Origin: an uncultured Actinomycetes bacterium
GTDB lineage: Bacteria > Actinomycetota > Actinomycetes > Nanopelagicales > Nanopelagicaceae
Direction of reading: 5' to 3'
Length of the DNA: 37,267 nucleotides
Assembly: GCA_903863015.1 (NCBI GenBank)
Contig: CAIPAI010000034.1
Location: 1 to 37,267 of the forward strand
Shown here: positions 26,625 to 35,370 of the stretch, piece after piece
Layout: each line of letters starts with the position of its first letter
Position numbering within the stretch: position 1 is the first letter of the stretch
The notes under the pieces: generated by a model
Database searches by the model: none
Told to the model about the DNA's origin: nothing
What the model saw: only the letters and a program-made list of their open reading frames with translations
Made by a program: the position numbers and the translations under genes

Positions 26625-28817
26625 TTAGTTAGCTGCTGCTTCGCCTTCAAGAACGGGAACAAGCGAAAGCTTGCCCTTTGGATCGATCTCTGCGATTTCG
26701 ACTTGAATCTTGTCGCCGACCTTCATGACATCTTCCACGTTCTCGATGCGCTTTCCGCCATGCATCTTCTTGATCTGCGAAATATGAAGCAGACCATCCT
26801 TGCCTGGAAGGAGCGAAACGAAAGCGCCAAAAGTAGCAAGCTTGACGACGGTTCCGAGGTAGCGCTCGCCAACCTCAGGCATCGTTGGGTTTGCAATGGC
26901 ATTGATCTGCGCACGGGCAGCCTCTGCGGCACTGCCGACAGTTGCACCGATGTAGATCGTGCCGTCATCTTCAATGGAGATTTCAGCGCCAGTTTCATCT
27001 TGAATCTGATTGATGATCTTGCCCTTAGGCCCAATCACTGCACCGATTTGATCCACTGGAATCTTGATGGAGATGATGCGAGGAGCGAAGAGGCTCATCT
27101 CATCAGGAGCATCAATAGCTTCTGCCATCACCTCGAGGATTTCGAGACGGGCTTCGCGAGCTTGTTGTAGCGCACCACCAAGAACACTGGCAGGAATTCC
27201 ATCGAGCTTGGTATCGAGCTGAAGCGCGGTGATGAAGTCCTTAGTTCCGGCAACCTTGAAGTCCATGTCGCCGAATGCATCTTCTGCACCGAGGATGTCG
27301 GTGAGCGCAACATATTCAGTCTTGCCATCGACCACGTCAGAGACAAGGCCCATTGCAATACCGGCAACAGGAGCGCGCAAAGGCACGCCTGCATTGAGGA
27401 GCGCCATGGTTGAGGCACAGACAGAACCCATGGATGTTGAGCCGTTTGAACCAAGCGCCTCAGATACTTGACGAATCGCGTATGGGAAATCGGCACGTGA
27501 TGGAAGCACTGGAAGCAGTGCGCGCTCAGCAAGAGCACCATGACCAATTTCGCGACGCTTAGGAGTTCCTACGCGCCCGGTCTCACCAGTTGAATATGGT
27601 GGGAAGTTGTAATTGTGCATGTAGCGCTTCGTCGTCTCGGGATCGAGAGTGTCGAGCTGTTGTTCCATCTTGAGCATGTTCAAAGTAGTGACACCAAGAA
27701 TCTGAGTCTCACCACGTTCGAAGAGTGCTGAACCATGAACGCGAGGAATGACAGCGACCTCAGCAGAGAGTTCGCGGATATCGCGAAGCCCACGGCCATC
27801 GATGCGCACCTTGTCGCGAAGAATACGAAGGCGAACCAACTTCTTCGTAACCGACTTGAATGCAGCAGAAACTTCACCTTCGCGACCCTCGAATTGGGTA
27901 GCAAGTGCGGCCTTAACGCCATCCTTGATGCGATCAATCTCAGTCTCACGAACTTGCTTACCGGCGATGGTCATTGCCTTTTCAAGTTCTGTCGAAACAG
28001 CACTTGAAACAGCTTCGTATACATCTGCTTGGTACTCAAGGAAGATGGGGAAATCGCCAGTGGCCTTAGCGGCCTTTGAAGCAACCTCCATTTGTGCCTC
28101 GCAGAGAGCCTTGATGAATGGCTTTGAAGCCTCAAGACCTTGGGCAACAACTTCTTCAGTAGGTGCGATGCCACCGTCTGCGATGAGATCGATAGTACGA
28201 GCGGTAGCTTCGGCTTCAACCATCATGATGGCGACGTCATCGCCAGCGATGCGACCGGCAACGACCATGTCGAATACGGCATTTTGAAGTTGTGGATGTG
28301 AAGGGAATGCCACCCATTGGCCTTCGATCAAAGCAACGCGAACGCCACCGATAGGACCAGAGAACGGCAAGCCAGCAAGCTGAGTGGACATTGATGCTGC
28401 GTTGATCGCGATAACGTCGTAGAGCTCCTCAGGATTGAGAGCCATGACAGTGACAACGACCTGAACCTCGTTACGAAGTCCCTTCACAAAAGATGGGCGC
28501 AATGGACGATCGATGAGGCGGCAAGTAAGGATGGCGCCTTCGCTGGGGCGTCCTTCACGACGGAAGAACGATCCTGGAATGCGGCCGACTGAGTACATGC
28601 GCTCTTCGACGTCGACAGTGAGTGGGAAGAAGTCAAAGTGATCCTTTGGCGACTTCGATGCAGTGGTTGCCGAGAAGAGCATGGTGTCTTCATCGAAATA
28701 AACTGCGGTGCTTCCAGCTGCTTGACGTGCCAAGCGACCGGTTTCGAATTTGATAGTGCGTTTGCCATGTTTGCCGTTATCGATAACGGCCGTGGCGCTG
28801 TAAACCTGACCCTCCAT
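26625..28817 (-). CDS. pnp: Polyribonucleotide nucleotidyltransferase (PNPase)
   Basis: PNPase degrades RNA 3'-5' using phosphate. The 730-residue product has two RNase PH-like domains ([30 protein letters not shown] near 70; the core with [14 protein letters not shown] and [21 protein letters not shown]). A KH domain ([21 protein letters not shown]) and an S1 domain ([26 protein letters not shown]) complete it. It is complete, with GGAG before ATG 28817. It follows rpsO, the most widespread pnp arrangement. The C-terminal end after S1 is short. Confidence 0.97.
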   Translation of the reverse strand: MEGQVYSATAVIDNGKHGKRTIKFETGRLARQAAGSTAVYFDEDTMLFSATTASKSPKDHFDFFPLTVDVEERMYSVGRIPGSFFRREGRPSEGAILTCRLIDRPLRPSFVKGLRNEVQVVVTVMALNPEELYDVIAINAASMSTQLAGLPFSGPIGGVRVALIEGQWVAFPSHPQLQNAVFDMVVAGRIAGDDVAIMMVEAEATARTIDLIADGGIAPTEEVVAQGLEASKPFIKALCEAQMEVASKAAKATGDFPIFLEYQADVYEAVSSAVSTELEKAMTIAGKQVRETEIDRIKDGVKAALATQFEGREGEVSAAFKSVTKKLVRLRILRDKVRIDGRGLRDIRELSAEVAVIPRVHGSALFERGETQILGVTTLNMLKMEQQLDTLDPETTKRYMHNYNFPPYSTGETGRVGTPKRREIGHGALAERALLPVLPSRADFPYAIRQVSEALGSNGSTSMGSVCASTMALLNAGVPLRAPVAGIAMGLVSDVVDGKTEYVALTDILGAEDAFGDMDFKVAGTKDFITALQLDTKLDGIPASVLGGALQQAREARLEILEVMAEAIDAPDEMSLFAPRIISIKIPVDQIGAVIGPKGKIINQIQDETGAEISIEDDGTIYIGATVGSAAEAARAQINAIANPTMPEVGERYLGTVVKLATFGAFVSLLPGKDGLLHISQIKKMHGGKRIENVEDVMKVGDKIQVEIAEIDPKGKLSLVPVLEGEAAAN

Positions 28818-29000
28818 GGGTCATCTCCATTTCTGGCAGGAGAGCGGTCTTCGATCGAAGCCCACGGGCATTCATCCCGGAGGCCACTACCGAGGAGCGA
28901 TCAACCTGCACACTCGGACGGATCCTTGTTGACCCGTTGCGATTTTTTCGTCGCCCTACTGACTGATCACAACGTACTGATCACAGCAAGCAGCAGTGAA
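28818..29000 (-). other. rpsO-pnp intergenic leader
   Basis: This 183-base gap is non-coding. It holds a 12-bp perfect palindrome CTTCGATCGAAG (28849-28860), a CGGG/CCCG stem with a 7-base loop, and an A-rich stretch just after rpsO flanked by GCGA/TCGC. In other bacteria this interval carries an RNase III-cut hairpin for pnp autoregulation; the potential stems here are compatible with that, but I could not fold the RNA. Confidence 0.35.
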
Positions 29001-29270
29001 TTAGCGACGCAGACCAAGACGTTCGATGATTGAGCGGTAGCGCGCAATATCGGTCTTGGCTAAGTATTGAAGAAGACGACGACGACGTCCGACCATCAAA
29101 AGCAGGCCGCGGCGGCTGTGGTGATCTTGCTTATGGCTCTTCAAATGTCCGGTGAGGTCGTCGATACGCTTGGAAAGCATCGCGATTTGAGCTTCGGGGC
29201 TACCAGTATCGGTAGCAGAGGCGCCGTAGGTGGTGATGATCTGCTTCTTCTCAGAACTTTCGAGTGCCAT
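29001..29270 (-). CDS. rpsO: 30S ribosomal protein S15
   Basis: S15 is an early-binding 16S rRNA protein of the small subunit. The 89-residue product begins [12 protein letters not shown] and has the S15 core [38 protein letters not shown] and the end [13 protein letters not shown]. An upstream in-frame extension to 29399 is rejected because the ATG at 29270 has AAGGGAG at the right distance and gives the exact family length. Downstream lie pnp, the M16 peptidase and dapB. Confidence 0.98.
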   Translation of the reverse strand: MALESSEKKQIITTYGASATDTGSPEAQIAMLSKRIDDLTGHLKSHKQDHHSRRGLLLMVGRRRRLLQYLAKTDIARYRSIIERLGLRR

Positions 29271-29341
29271 GTGGCGCTCCCTTATCTCTCGCGTGGCGGT
29301 TACCGGTCTTTTACTCGGCAACTCACTTATCCAACGGGGGA

Positions 29342-29371
29342 AATCTATCAGCGGGGCCCGAATCGACCCAA
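29342..29371 (-). promoter_or_regulatory. Candidate rpsO promoter
   Basis: Reading leftward, TTGGGT (29366-29371) and TAGATT (29342-29347) are separated by 18 bases, with the rpsO ATG about 72 bases downstream of the -10. This is the best sigma-70-like pair in the divergent rpsO/glutaredoxin interval. Confidence 0.4.
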
Positions 29372-29444
29372 TTGGGGCGGGTTTTACGCTCAAGCGCACG
29401 CGCAGAGAGGCGCTCTGCCTTGAATTGTCGGACTTCCCTGCCTC

Positions 29445-29450
29445 TAGGAT
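29445..29450 (+). promoter_or_regulatory. TAGGAT: -10 or ribosome site of the glutaredoxin-like gene
   Basis: TAGGAT lies six bases before ATG 29457. It fits TANNNT for a leaderless transcript (weak TTGAAT 19 bases upstream), but the AGGA core at seven to eight bases is equally a Shine-Dalgarno. The sequence cannot decide. Confidence 0.3.
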
Positions 29451-29456
29451 GTGCCC

Positions 29457-29717
29457 ATGGATATCGTGATGTATGGCGCCGAGTGGTGCGGCGATTGTCG
29501 ACGATCAAAGGCGCTCCTGGACAAATTGGGTGCCAGCCATCAACTGACCTATACATATATAGATGTCGAAGCCGACCCCGCGGCCGCAGATCGAGTAATC
29601 GAGATCAATGGCGGGATGCGCTCCATCCCCGTCATCTGCTTCCCCGATGGCACCCACCTGACCGAACCGAGCGATAACGCCCTCCGAGAAAAACTCGTCG
29701 AACTGAAAGCGATCTAA
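29457..29717 (+). CDS. Glutaredoxin/mycoredoxin-like protein
   Basis: The 86-residue product is a thioredoxin-fold glutaredoxin with the redox motif W-C-G-D-C (residues about 11-15; CxxC) followed by [11 protein letters not shown]. The conserved cis-Pro segment is [18 protein letters not shown]. Actinobacterial mycoredoxins reduce mycothiol mixed disulfides; a CGDC rather than CGYC/CPYC active site marks a subgroup whose partner is unclear. The ATG at 29457 is preferred over GTG 29451. Its TAA overlaps the acyl-CoA synthetase ATG by one base (TAATG). Confidence 0.85.
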   Translation: MDIVMYGAEWCGDCRRSKALLDKLGASHQLTYTYIDVEADPAAADRVIEINGGMRSIPVICFPDGTHLTEPSDNALREKLVELKAI

Positions 29718-31246
29718 TGGCTATTCATCCTGGTGGATCTCAGCTCAACATTGCTAATGGAATCCGGGAGTTTGCCCACGCCACTCCCCGCACCATCGCG
29801 GTCATCGACGGAGATCGCACACTCACTTTTGGCGCCATCAACGAACGAGCCTCACGCCTTGCATCTGGTTTATTAAAAGCTGGATTAAAGAAGGGTGACA
29901 CCGTCGCGCTTCTCCTCGGTAATCGTTTTGAATATCCAGAGATTGCCGCCGGCCTAGCCATGGCTGGGCTCGTACTCGTGCCTCTCAACCCACGTCAAGT
30001 TGCAAACGAAATTGCTTTCGTCCTTGAACATGCAAATATTCAGGCGATCATCGTCGACTCGACTCTCGCCGGAAACCTGCCATCAAGCGGACTACCGAAA
30101 GTTATTTTCGCGATTGACGGAAACGACGTCGGCAAGAACTACGAAGATTTTCTTGCGGCATCCGCTGCAGTGGATCCGCGCGTTCCGACTCTGGAGAGCG
30201 ATCCCTTCTGCATCACCTACACGTCAGGCACTACTGGCCAACCTAAAGGCGTGATGATTAGCCACCGCTCACGTTCACTTACTTTCTACGCAACCGCCCT
30301 CGAGTGGGGCCTCGGCCCCAATACGCGCACCGTTGCGGTTGCGCCGATGTATCACGGGGCCGGGTTTGCTTTTGGCTACGCACCAATATTTACCGGCGGA
30401 ACCGTTGTCATGCAACGCAAGTTCGATCCGGATGAGACTTTACAAATGGTGCAAGACCAACGCATCGAATCGATGTTCCTAGTTCCCACTCATGCTCAGA
30501 TGATGCGCGCCTTGGGCGATGAAGCCATCACACGTCGGGATCTTTCTTCACTCCATACTCTCTACTTCAATGCTGCTGCACTTCCCGTCGCGTTAAAGAA
30601 GTGGGTTCTCGATGTATTTCCAAATACTGGAGTGCACGAACTTTACGGATCCACTGAAGCTGGCATTGTGACTAACTCACGTCCACAAGATGCACTCCGC
30701 AAGGCAGGATCGGTGGGTCATCCATGGTTCATGACTGAGGTACGCGTGGTGCGCGAAGATGGTTCACTCGTGGATCCTGGTGAGTCGGGCGAACTCTTTA
30801 GTCGCTCTCCCTATTTGATGAACGGATACCTCAACGATCCAGCCGCCACCGCAGCGTGCACCACCGATGATGGATTCCTCACTTCAGGCGATGTTGTCGT
30901 CGTCGACGACGAAGGCTTCATTAGCATCGTCGATCGCAAGAAAGACTTGATCATCACTGGCGGGGCAAATGTGTACCCCCGCGAAATCGAAGAAGTACTC
31001 GCCACCCATGAAGGCGTCGCAGAATGTGCCGTTATCGGCATCACCGACGAAACCTGGGGCGAACGCGTCGTAGCTGTCGTCGTGGCACGCGCCGGCAAGA
31101 GTCTTGATCATGAGGTCATCGAAGCCCACCTCCGCGGCAAGCTCGCCGGCTACAAAATGCCGAAGGAGACCGTGGTCATCGACGCCCTCCCCCGCAACGC
31201 GGCCGGCAAGATCGTCAAGCGCGACCTCAAGGTGCACTTCTCCTAA
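29717..31246 (+). CDS. AMP-forming acyl-CoA synthetase/ligase
   Basis: The 509-residue product belongs to the acyl-adenylate-forming superfamily: a carboxylic acid is activated by ATP and joined to CoA. The P-loop-like TSGTTGQPKG is at 169-178. Further motifs are ELYGSTEAGI, the TSGDVVVVDDEGFISIVDRKKDLIITGGANVYPREIEEVL hinge region and the catalytic-lysine end PRNAAGKIVKRDL. It resembles class-I ligases for medium-chain, aromatic or long-chain acids; the substrate cannot be set by eye. Coupled to the upstream glutaredoxin gene, it may begin a catabolic locus with the Liv transporter genes further right. Confidence 0.9.
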   Translation: MAIHPGGSQLNIANGIREFAHATPRTIAVIDGDRTLTFGAINERASRLASGLLKAGLKKGDTVALLLGNRFEYPEIAAGLAMAGLVLVPLNPRQVANEIAFVLEHANIQAIIVDSTLAGNLPSSGLPKVIFAIDGNDVGKNYEDFLAASAAVDPRVPTLESDPFCITYTSGTTGQPKGVMISHRSRSLTFYATALEWGLGPNTRTVAVAPMYHGAGFAFGYAPIFTGGTVVMQRKFDPDETLQMVQDQRIESMFLVPTHAQMMRALGDEAITRRDLSSLHTLYFNAAALPVALKKWVLDVFPNTGVHELYGSTEAGIVTNSRPQDALRKAGSVGHPWFMTEVRVVREDGSLVDPGESGELFSRSPYLMNGYLNDPAATAACTTDDGFLTSGDVVVVDDEGFISIVDRKKDLIITGGANVYPREIEEVLATHEGVAECAVIGITDETWGERVVAVVVARAGKSLDHEVIEAHLRGKLAGYKMPKETVVIDALPRNAAGKIVKRDLKVHFS

Positions 31247-31308
31247 GCAGCCGGTTGTACCCACCATGAAACTCATGGAAAGTCTGGATAAAAACCTTTC
31301 CAGGATCC

Positions 31309-31365
31309 TTGTCTGCGAAATGCTCCCCCGATAGGCTGATGAAACAGCGTTCCACTAGACGGAAC
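31309..31365 (+). promoter_or_regulatory. Promoter and inverted repeat upstream of the bicupin gene
   Basis: TTGTCT (31309-31314) and TAGGCT (31332-31337) are 17 bases apart. An inverted repeat GTTCC-N7-GGAAC (31349-31365) lies just downstream, where a repressor could act. An AAGAGGAG ribosome site then precedes the ATG at 31394. A weak GGAAAG/CTTTCC stem upstream may end the acyl-CoA synthetase transcript. Confidence 0.4.
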
Positions 31366-31393
31366 AGCCACTCGTGACTTAAGAGGAGCCGCT

Positions 31394-32587
31394 ATGCGTC
31401 CACACGTCGAACTCATTTCAGAACACGATTACATCTGGCATGCCGCTGAACTGCCACAGGGCGAAGGCAAAGCCCATCAGCGCAACCTCTCCGTGGACGA
31501 AGAGGATGGCTCCGCCTCTATGCGCGTTGATTTCCAATCGAAGTGGGGACGCGGTCCCGGCCTTCACCATGCCGATACCGAGTACTACGTCATGTCAGGA
31601 TCGATGACGCTCGGCAATCAAAAGATTGGTCCTGGCGGTTACGTGCACGCGCCTAAGGGCGTTCCCATGGATGCCATCGTCTTCGAAGAGGGCACACAGA
31701 TCCTGCACTATCGCGAATTTGGCGATGCCGGTTTTGATCGCACCGATAATGCAAATGTCGGTCGCAAAGCTGATGCCCGCGGCGACATCCTCGTCGTCGA
31801 CAGTGGCGCTATGAATTGGACCGAAGTCCCCAACGCTGGTCCACAACCTGGCTTGCTCATCAAGTACTTACACGTAGATCCAGTCACCGGTTTCTACACC
31901 CGCCTCGTCCACTCAAAGGAAGGTTGGACCGATCACCGTCTGGCCCACCACCCTTGCTACGAAGAGGCTTACACACTTCAAGGAAAGATGTCTTATAACT
32001 TCGGTGATCTCGATGTCGGTACCTACTTCTTCCGCCCAGCTCGAGTGAAGCACGGTCACTTCGTTTCGCTTGAAGGTGGCGCTACCTGGCTACTTCGTTC
32101 TGACGGCGAACTCACCAACTGGTACACCCAGAACGAGTGGCTCCGTTGGGGCGGCGAGGCAGTCAATTACGGGCCCGACGGCGGTCGCATGACCTACTCA
32201 CAATCGAGTTGGGATTTAGCTGCTCGTCCAAGCACGCGTTCAGCGCACGATCTCAAGCAAATGGAAGACTCAGTTGCTTACCAACGTTCGCAAGGATTGC
32301 CAGATAAGGAATACCACCAACACGGAACACACGTGGATCCCAGTCTCTTGGCGCTTGGCATGATCGATGAGCATGGTCACGATCACGAACATTCACACGA
32401 CGTCATGTCGGAGTGGCCAGAGCCTTCATCACTCGAGCACCCAGAAGAGCGCACCGATCGTGCACATAACTGGGGCACCGGTCGTCCCTACAAGCAAAAT
32501 GTGGGACAAGAGACTCCCGTGCCGATCATTTCCTCACTCCCAGTCCGTTCGCGCTCGCGCGGTCGCTGGGATGGGGATGGAATGTAA
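31394..32587 (+). CDS. Bicupin with His-rich segment, function unknown
   Basis: The 397-residue protein carries two cupin domains. The first (about 40-105) has H58-H59, E63 and H85 in the pattern GLHHADTEYYVMSG...GGYVHAPKG. The second (about 160-250) has H185-H186, E190/E191, H220 and H222. Both could bind a metal such as iron, manganese or zinc. A DxHGHDHEHSHD stretch (about 325-336) is a likely additional metal-binding or sensing segment, followed by a variable tail rich in Arg and Glu. Cupins include dioxygenases, isomerases and sugar enzymes; no family name is certain, though the layout recalls DUF4437-type bicupins. It is coupled by TAATG to the downstream membrane-protein gene. Confidence 0.8.
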   Translation: MRPHVELISEHDYIWHAAELPQGEGKAHQRNLSVDEEDGSASMRVDFQSKWGRGPGLHHADTEYYVMSGSMTLGNQKIGPGGYVHAPKGVPMDAIVFEEGTQILHYREFGDAGFDRTDNANVGRKADARGDILVVDSGAMNWTEVPNAGPQPGLLIKYLHVDPVTGFYTRLVHSKEGWTDHRLAHHPCYEEAYTLQGKMSYNFGDLDVGTYFFRPARVKHGHFVSLEGGATWLLRSDGELTNWYTQNEWLRWGGEAVNYGPDGGRMTYSQSSWDLAARPSTRSAHDLKQMEDSVAYQRSQGLPDKEYHQHGTHVDPSLLALGMIDEHGHDHEHSHDVMSEWPEPSSLEHPEERTDRAHNWGTGRPYKQNVGQETPVPIISSLPVRSRSRGRWDGDGM

Positions 32588-33276
32588 TGCCATACAAACC
32601 TTTATGGCTGATCATCCACGTCTTCTTGCTGGTCTATTGGTTAGGTGCTGACCTCGGCGTCTATTACTCAAGCAAATTTGTCGTGCGCCGCGACCTCACT
32701 AACGAGACGCGTGCCATCACTGCCAAAGTCATGGAAGCCGTAGATCTCTCACCTCGCGTCTGCTTGGTGCTCTTCCTTCCTAGCGGAATCTCGTTGATGT
32801 CAACCGATCCACACGGTGCTTCGTGGCTTACCTGGCAACTCGCAACCCTCTCTTGGGTGCTTGCTCTCGGCTGGCTCTACATGGTGGTGACGCAATACCG
32901 CACCCATGGGAAGAATCCATTCCTGAGCAAAGTTGACCTTTATATACGCTATGGGCTCATCGTGGGATTGATTGGCATGGCGCTCTACACACTCATTGCG
33001 AGTGAACCATTTGGTGTCACGACCAATCCGAAGTGGCTCGGTGGAAAGGTGCTCGTTTACGCGATTGCTATCGCCGGCGGTGTCGGGATTCGCAAAGCTC
33101 TCGTACCGTTCGGTCCCGCATTCGGATCGATTATGAGCAAGGGCTCCACACCAGAAGCCGAGGACGCGCTTACCGCTTCAATGAAGCGGGCGATCCCTTG
33201 GGTCCATCTCATCTGGGCATGCGTGATCATCGCAGCGATTCTAGGAATCGCTAAACCGGGAATGAAGGTCTACTAA
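32587..33276 (+). CDS. Multi-pass membrane protein, CopD/DUF2269-like
   Basis: The 229-residue product has about six hydrophobic segments (near 6-27, 58-78, 83-103, 118-138, 150-167, 207-225). The first, LIIHVFLLVYWLGADLGVYYSSKFVVRR, contains a histidine and a W-x-G motif that resembles CopD or DUF2269-type four- to six-helix proteins, some of which bind haem or copper. I see other membrane histidines at about residue 78 and 204. Function is unknown. Its ATG overlaps the bicupin stop by one base, and its stop overlaps the convergent gene's stop by four bases, so it closes the rightward unit. Confidence 0.75.
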   Translation: MPYKPLWLIIHVFLLVYWLGADLGVYYSSKFVVRRDLTNETRAITAKVMEAVDLSPRVCLVLFLPSGISLMSTDPHGASWLTWQLATLSWVLALGWLYMVVTQYRTHGKNPFLSKVDLYIRYGLIVGLIGMALYTLIASEPFGVTTNPKWLGGKVLVYAIAIAGGVGIRKALVPFGPAFGSIMSKGSTPEAEDALTASMKRAIPWVHLIWACVIIAAILGIAKPGMKVY

Positions 33277-33737
33277 AACCACTCGGTGATGCGTGCGGCC
33301 GGGGAATCCTGAGGGATTCGCCGTTCCTCAATCAAGGTGAGTTTCACGATCGCACCATGTTCAAAGGTTTGCCATACGCGAGTGCGGTAATCGCCGGTGA
33401 GATTGTGAATGGTTTCCAAGATCGTGCGATCTGGATTCTTCTTCCAGTAATAAGGAAACATCAAAGTCTGCTCGTCGACAATGTGCGTACGGCCCATAAA
33501 GTCATCGTCTTCGAAGAGCATATCGTTGCCGCGCACTTTGGCACGGAAATCGAGGATCTCCGGTTCTTTACCTTCCCGCGTGTAAATGATCCGCTCGTAC
33601 CACTCTTCACCAATCAAACGCGTCTCTTGGCGACTACCGTACTTTTCGATCAAAGTGCCATCGGGATTGTGGTGAGCATACGTGCCCTCCCATACACCGG
33701 TAACTCCATGTAAGACATCTTCAAGCGTGCGCGTCAT
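33273..33737 (-). CDS. Uncharacterised lipocalin-like beta-rich protein
   Basis: The 154-residue product is soluble, without signal peptide or membrane segment. The N-terminus (LHGVTGVWEGTYAHHNPDGTLIEKYGSRQETRL) has the G-x-W-x-G-x-Y pattern common to calycin/lipocalin-like folds such as DUF3598. The rest alternates charged and hydrophobic residues as expected for beta strands (ILDFRAKVRGNDMLFEDDDFMGRTHI). I do not recognise a specific function; small-ligand binding is a guess. Its start overlaps the upstream gene stop by ATGA, and its product likely acts with the neighbouring beta-rich protein. Confidence 0.65.
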   Translation of the reverse strand: MTRTLEDVLHGVTGVWEGTYAHHNPDGTLIEKYGSRQETRLIGEEWYERIIYTREGKEPEILDFRAKVRGNDMLFEDDDFMGRTHIVDEQTLMFPYYWKKNPDRTILETIHNLTGDYRTRVWQTFEHGAIVKLTLIEERRIPQDSPAARITEWF

Positions 33738-34417
33738 TGTGGGTCTCCATTCAATTCGGCGAGTACATATGAGGTTTTAAGCACGTCCCAATAAATCTTT
33801 ACCAACTGATTGGAACCCGGCATCACCCAGACCTGCTCAGGAGCCCAACCGTAATGATCCAAATGGTAGGTGTAGTGATACGTATCGAAAGTTCCTGCTG
33901 GAACAGTGATGCGCTCCTCTCCAATGAATTCGATATCGAACTCCCACTCCCCCAACATCGGTCCGGTGGAACCGTCAGGCGAGTGCGAAGAGTTCAAAAT
34001 ATTGGTAACGCGCTGGCGCTTGGGTCCGCCGTGCTTATATAAGGAAGCGTGAAGGCAATCGCAGAGAACTGGATGAGCTCCGAAGGAAGCTGCTGGTCCT
34101 GGGGTCTTCATGGTCTGGCTGACGCGGCCACCACCGGCGATGATGGCTTCGCAGCGCGCCTCATTTTCGTCAAAGGTGAACCAACCTGAACCTTCATGCT
34201 TTCCCTTGATCACGATTCGGATGTACGCCTCTTCAGGGGTAAAGCCATTCATTGAATAGGTGACGTCGCGCATGATCTCGGTGTCGTCCATTTCGCAGCG
34301 CGCACGCACCACTCGATGTCCATCTTGATGAGTCGTGACGGTAAACCATTCACGACCACGCTCGCCGCGTTCGTCGTGAATGTAATCGATCCGACCAGAC
34401 CAGGCGTGTTGTTCCAT
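33734..34417 (-). CDS. Uncharacterised beta-rich protein (DUF3108-like)
   Basis: The 227-residue product is soluble and rich in aromatic and charged residues. The segment EERITVPAGTFDTYHYTYHLDHYG...QVWVMPGSNQLVKIYWD resembles the DUF3108 pattern in which a VPAGTF motif begins a half-barrel. I cannot assign a function. The ATG at 34417 overlaps the VOC stop (TAATG) and is preferred to the longer start at 34432. It forms one unit with the lipocalin-like gene downstream, the VOC and the split-barrel genes upstream. Confidence 0.65.
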   Translation of the reverse strand: MEQHAWSGRIDYIHDERGERGREWFTVTTHQDGHRVVRARCEMDDTEIMRDVTYSMNGFTPEEAYIRIVIKGKHEGSGWFTFDENEARCEAIIAGGGRVSQTMKTPGPAASFGAHPVLCDCLHASLYKHGGPKRQRVTNILNSSHSPDGSTGPMLGEWEFDIEFIGEERITVPAGTFDTYHYTYHLDHYGWAPEQVWVMPGSNQLVKIYWDVLKTSYVLAELNGDPQ

Positions 34418-35370
34418 TAGATGCTCTCCCATAGCTCGATGAATGCGCCTTCAGGTGTTTCAGCAGATGCCAGCCGAGCCTTGCCGTGGATTGGATCATC
34501 GGTGACGATAGGCGCAGAGAGCACCACGCCACCCTGTTTTGTAACAACTTCTAGGGCACCGTCGAGATCGTGTGTTTTAAAAGACCACCCAGCGTGGCCA
34601 AGTGCTTTGCCAGGGCGCTGCTCGACACGTAAATCGCGCGGAGGCTCGACGTTATTCACCTTAATCACTTCGATGCGGGCAGTGCTCTCTCCGGCGAGAA
34701 ATACCAAAGTGATTTCAGCATCAGCCGGAAGCTGCGCCATCTTATTAAGGCCCTCAGAAGTGAAACTTACGTCGTACCACTTCGCCATTCCAAGACCTTC
34801 CGGCCCAAAGAATGCGGTGAGCCCCTCAAGATCACGCACTCCGCAGACTACTGAAGTGAGTTCCGTGTAAGGAAGGTTTGGATTGGCCTCCCATGCCTTA
34901 GTAACGCGGGCATTCTTGGCTTCAACAAAGACCACTGCAGTGCCCTCAGGGCCAAAGAGGAATGCTTCGGTAATTTCGACAACTGTCTCACCGAGCGGCA
35001 CCTGATACGCCTCGGGTTCGCGCACCCATTTATGGCCCGCCTTACTCATCTGCTGATACGTGGCAGCGCTATCTTTCGTATAGAGATCAAGTGCATGAAA
35101 TCCAAGTTCACTCGTGTGCGGATGGCGGGCAGTCAGGGAATCAGCATTCTGCGTACGAAAAAGGTAGACCTGACCGGTATCGGATCCCGCGGCACAAAGT
35201 ACCTTTACTTCAATCTCTCCCTCAACGTTGTAAACCTTCTTAGCCACTTCCGCGGAGATCACGCCGCTCTTGCAGTTATCCCAACCGAGCTCACCAGACC
35301 AAAACTCTAAGTGCGGAGCAAAATCTTGCACACCCACAAATGCACCAGTAACACCAGTAATAAACGTCAT
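34417..35370 (-). CDS. Tandem VOC-family (glyoxalase/extradiol dioxygenase-like) protein
   Basis: The 317-residue protein has two vicinal-oxygen-chelate halves, each made of paired beta-alpha-beta modules (about 1-155 and 165-317). Candidate metal ligands are H92 and E150 in the first half, H259 and E312 in the second (GFHALDLY, VVFVE, LGHAGWSF, FIELWE). The family includes glyoxalase I, methylmalonyl-CoA epimerase, ring-cleavage dioxygenases and drug-binding proteins, so the reaction is unknown. The ATG at 35370 overlaps the upstream gene as ATGA; the longer frame to 35499 runs back through that gene and is rejected. Coupled to the DUF3108-like gene by TAATG. Confidence 0.85.
   Translation of the reverse strand: MTFITGVTGAFVGVQDFAPHLEFWSGELGWDNCKSGVISAEVAKKVYNVEGEIEVKVLCAAGSDTGQVYLFRTQNADSLTARHPHTSELGFHALDLYTKDSAATYQQMSKAGHKWVREPEAYQVPLGETVVEITEAFLFGPEGTAVVFVEAKNARVTKAWEANPNLPYTELTSVVCGVRDLEGLTAFFGPEGLGMAKWYDVSFTSEGLNKMAQLPADAEITLVFLAGESTARIEVIKVNNVEPPRDLRVEQRPGKALGHAGWSFKTHDLDGALEVVTKQGGVVLSAPIVTDDPIHGKARLASAETPEGAFIELWESI

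Noticed and set aside
31266-31334. Short leader-peptide-like frame upstream of the bicupin gene
   Set aside because: It has no good ribosome site and overlaps the predicted promoter; there is no regulatory codon run.
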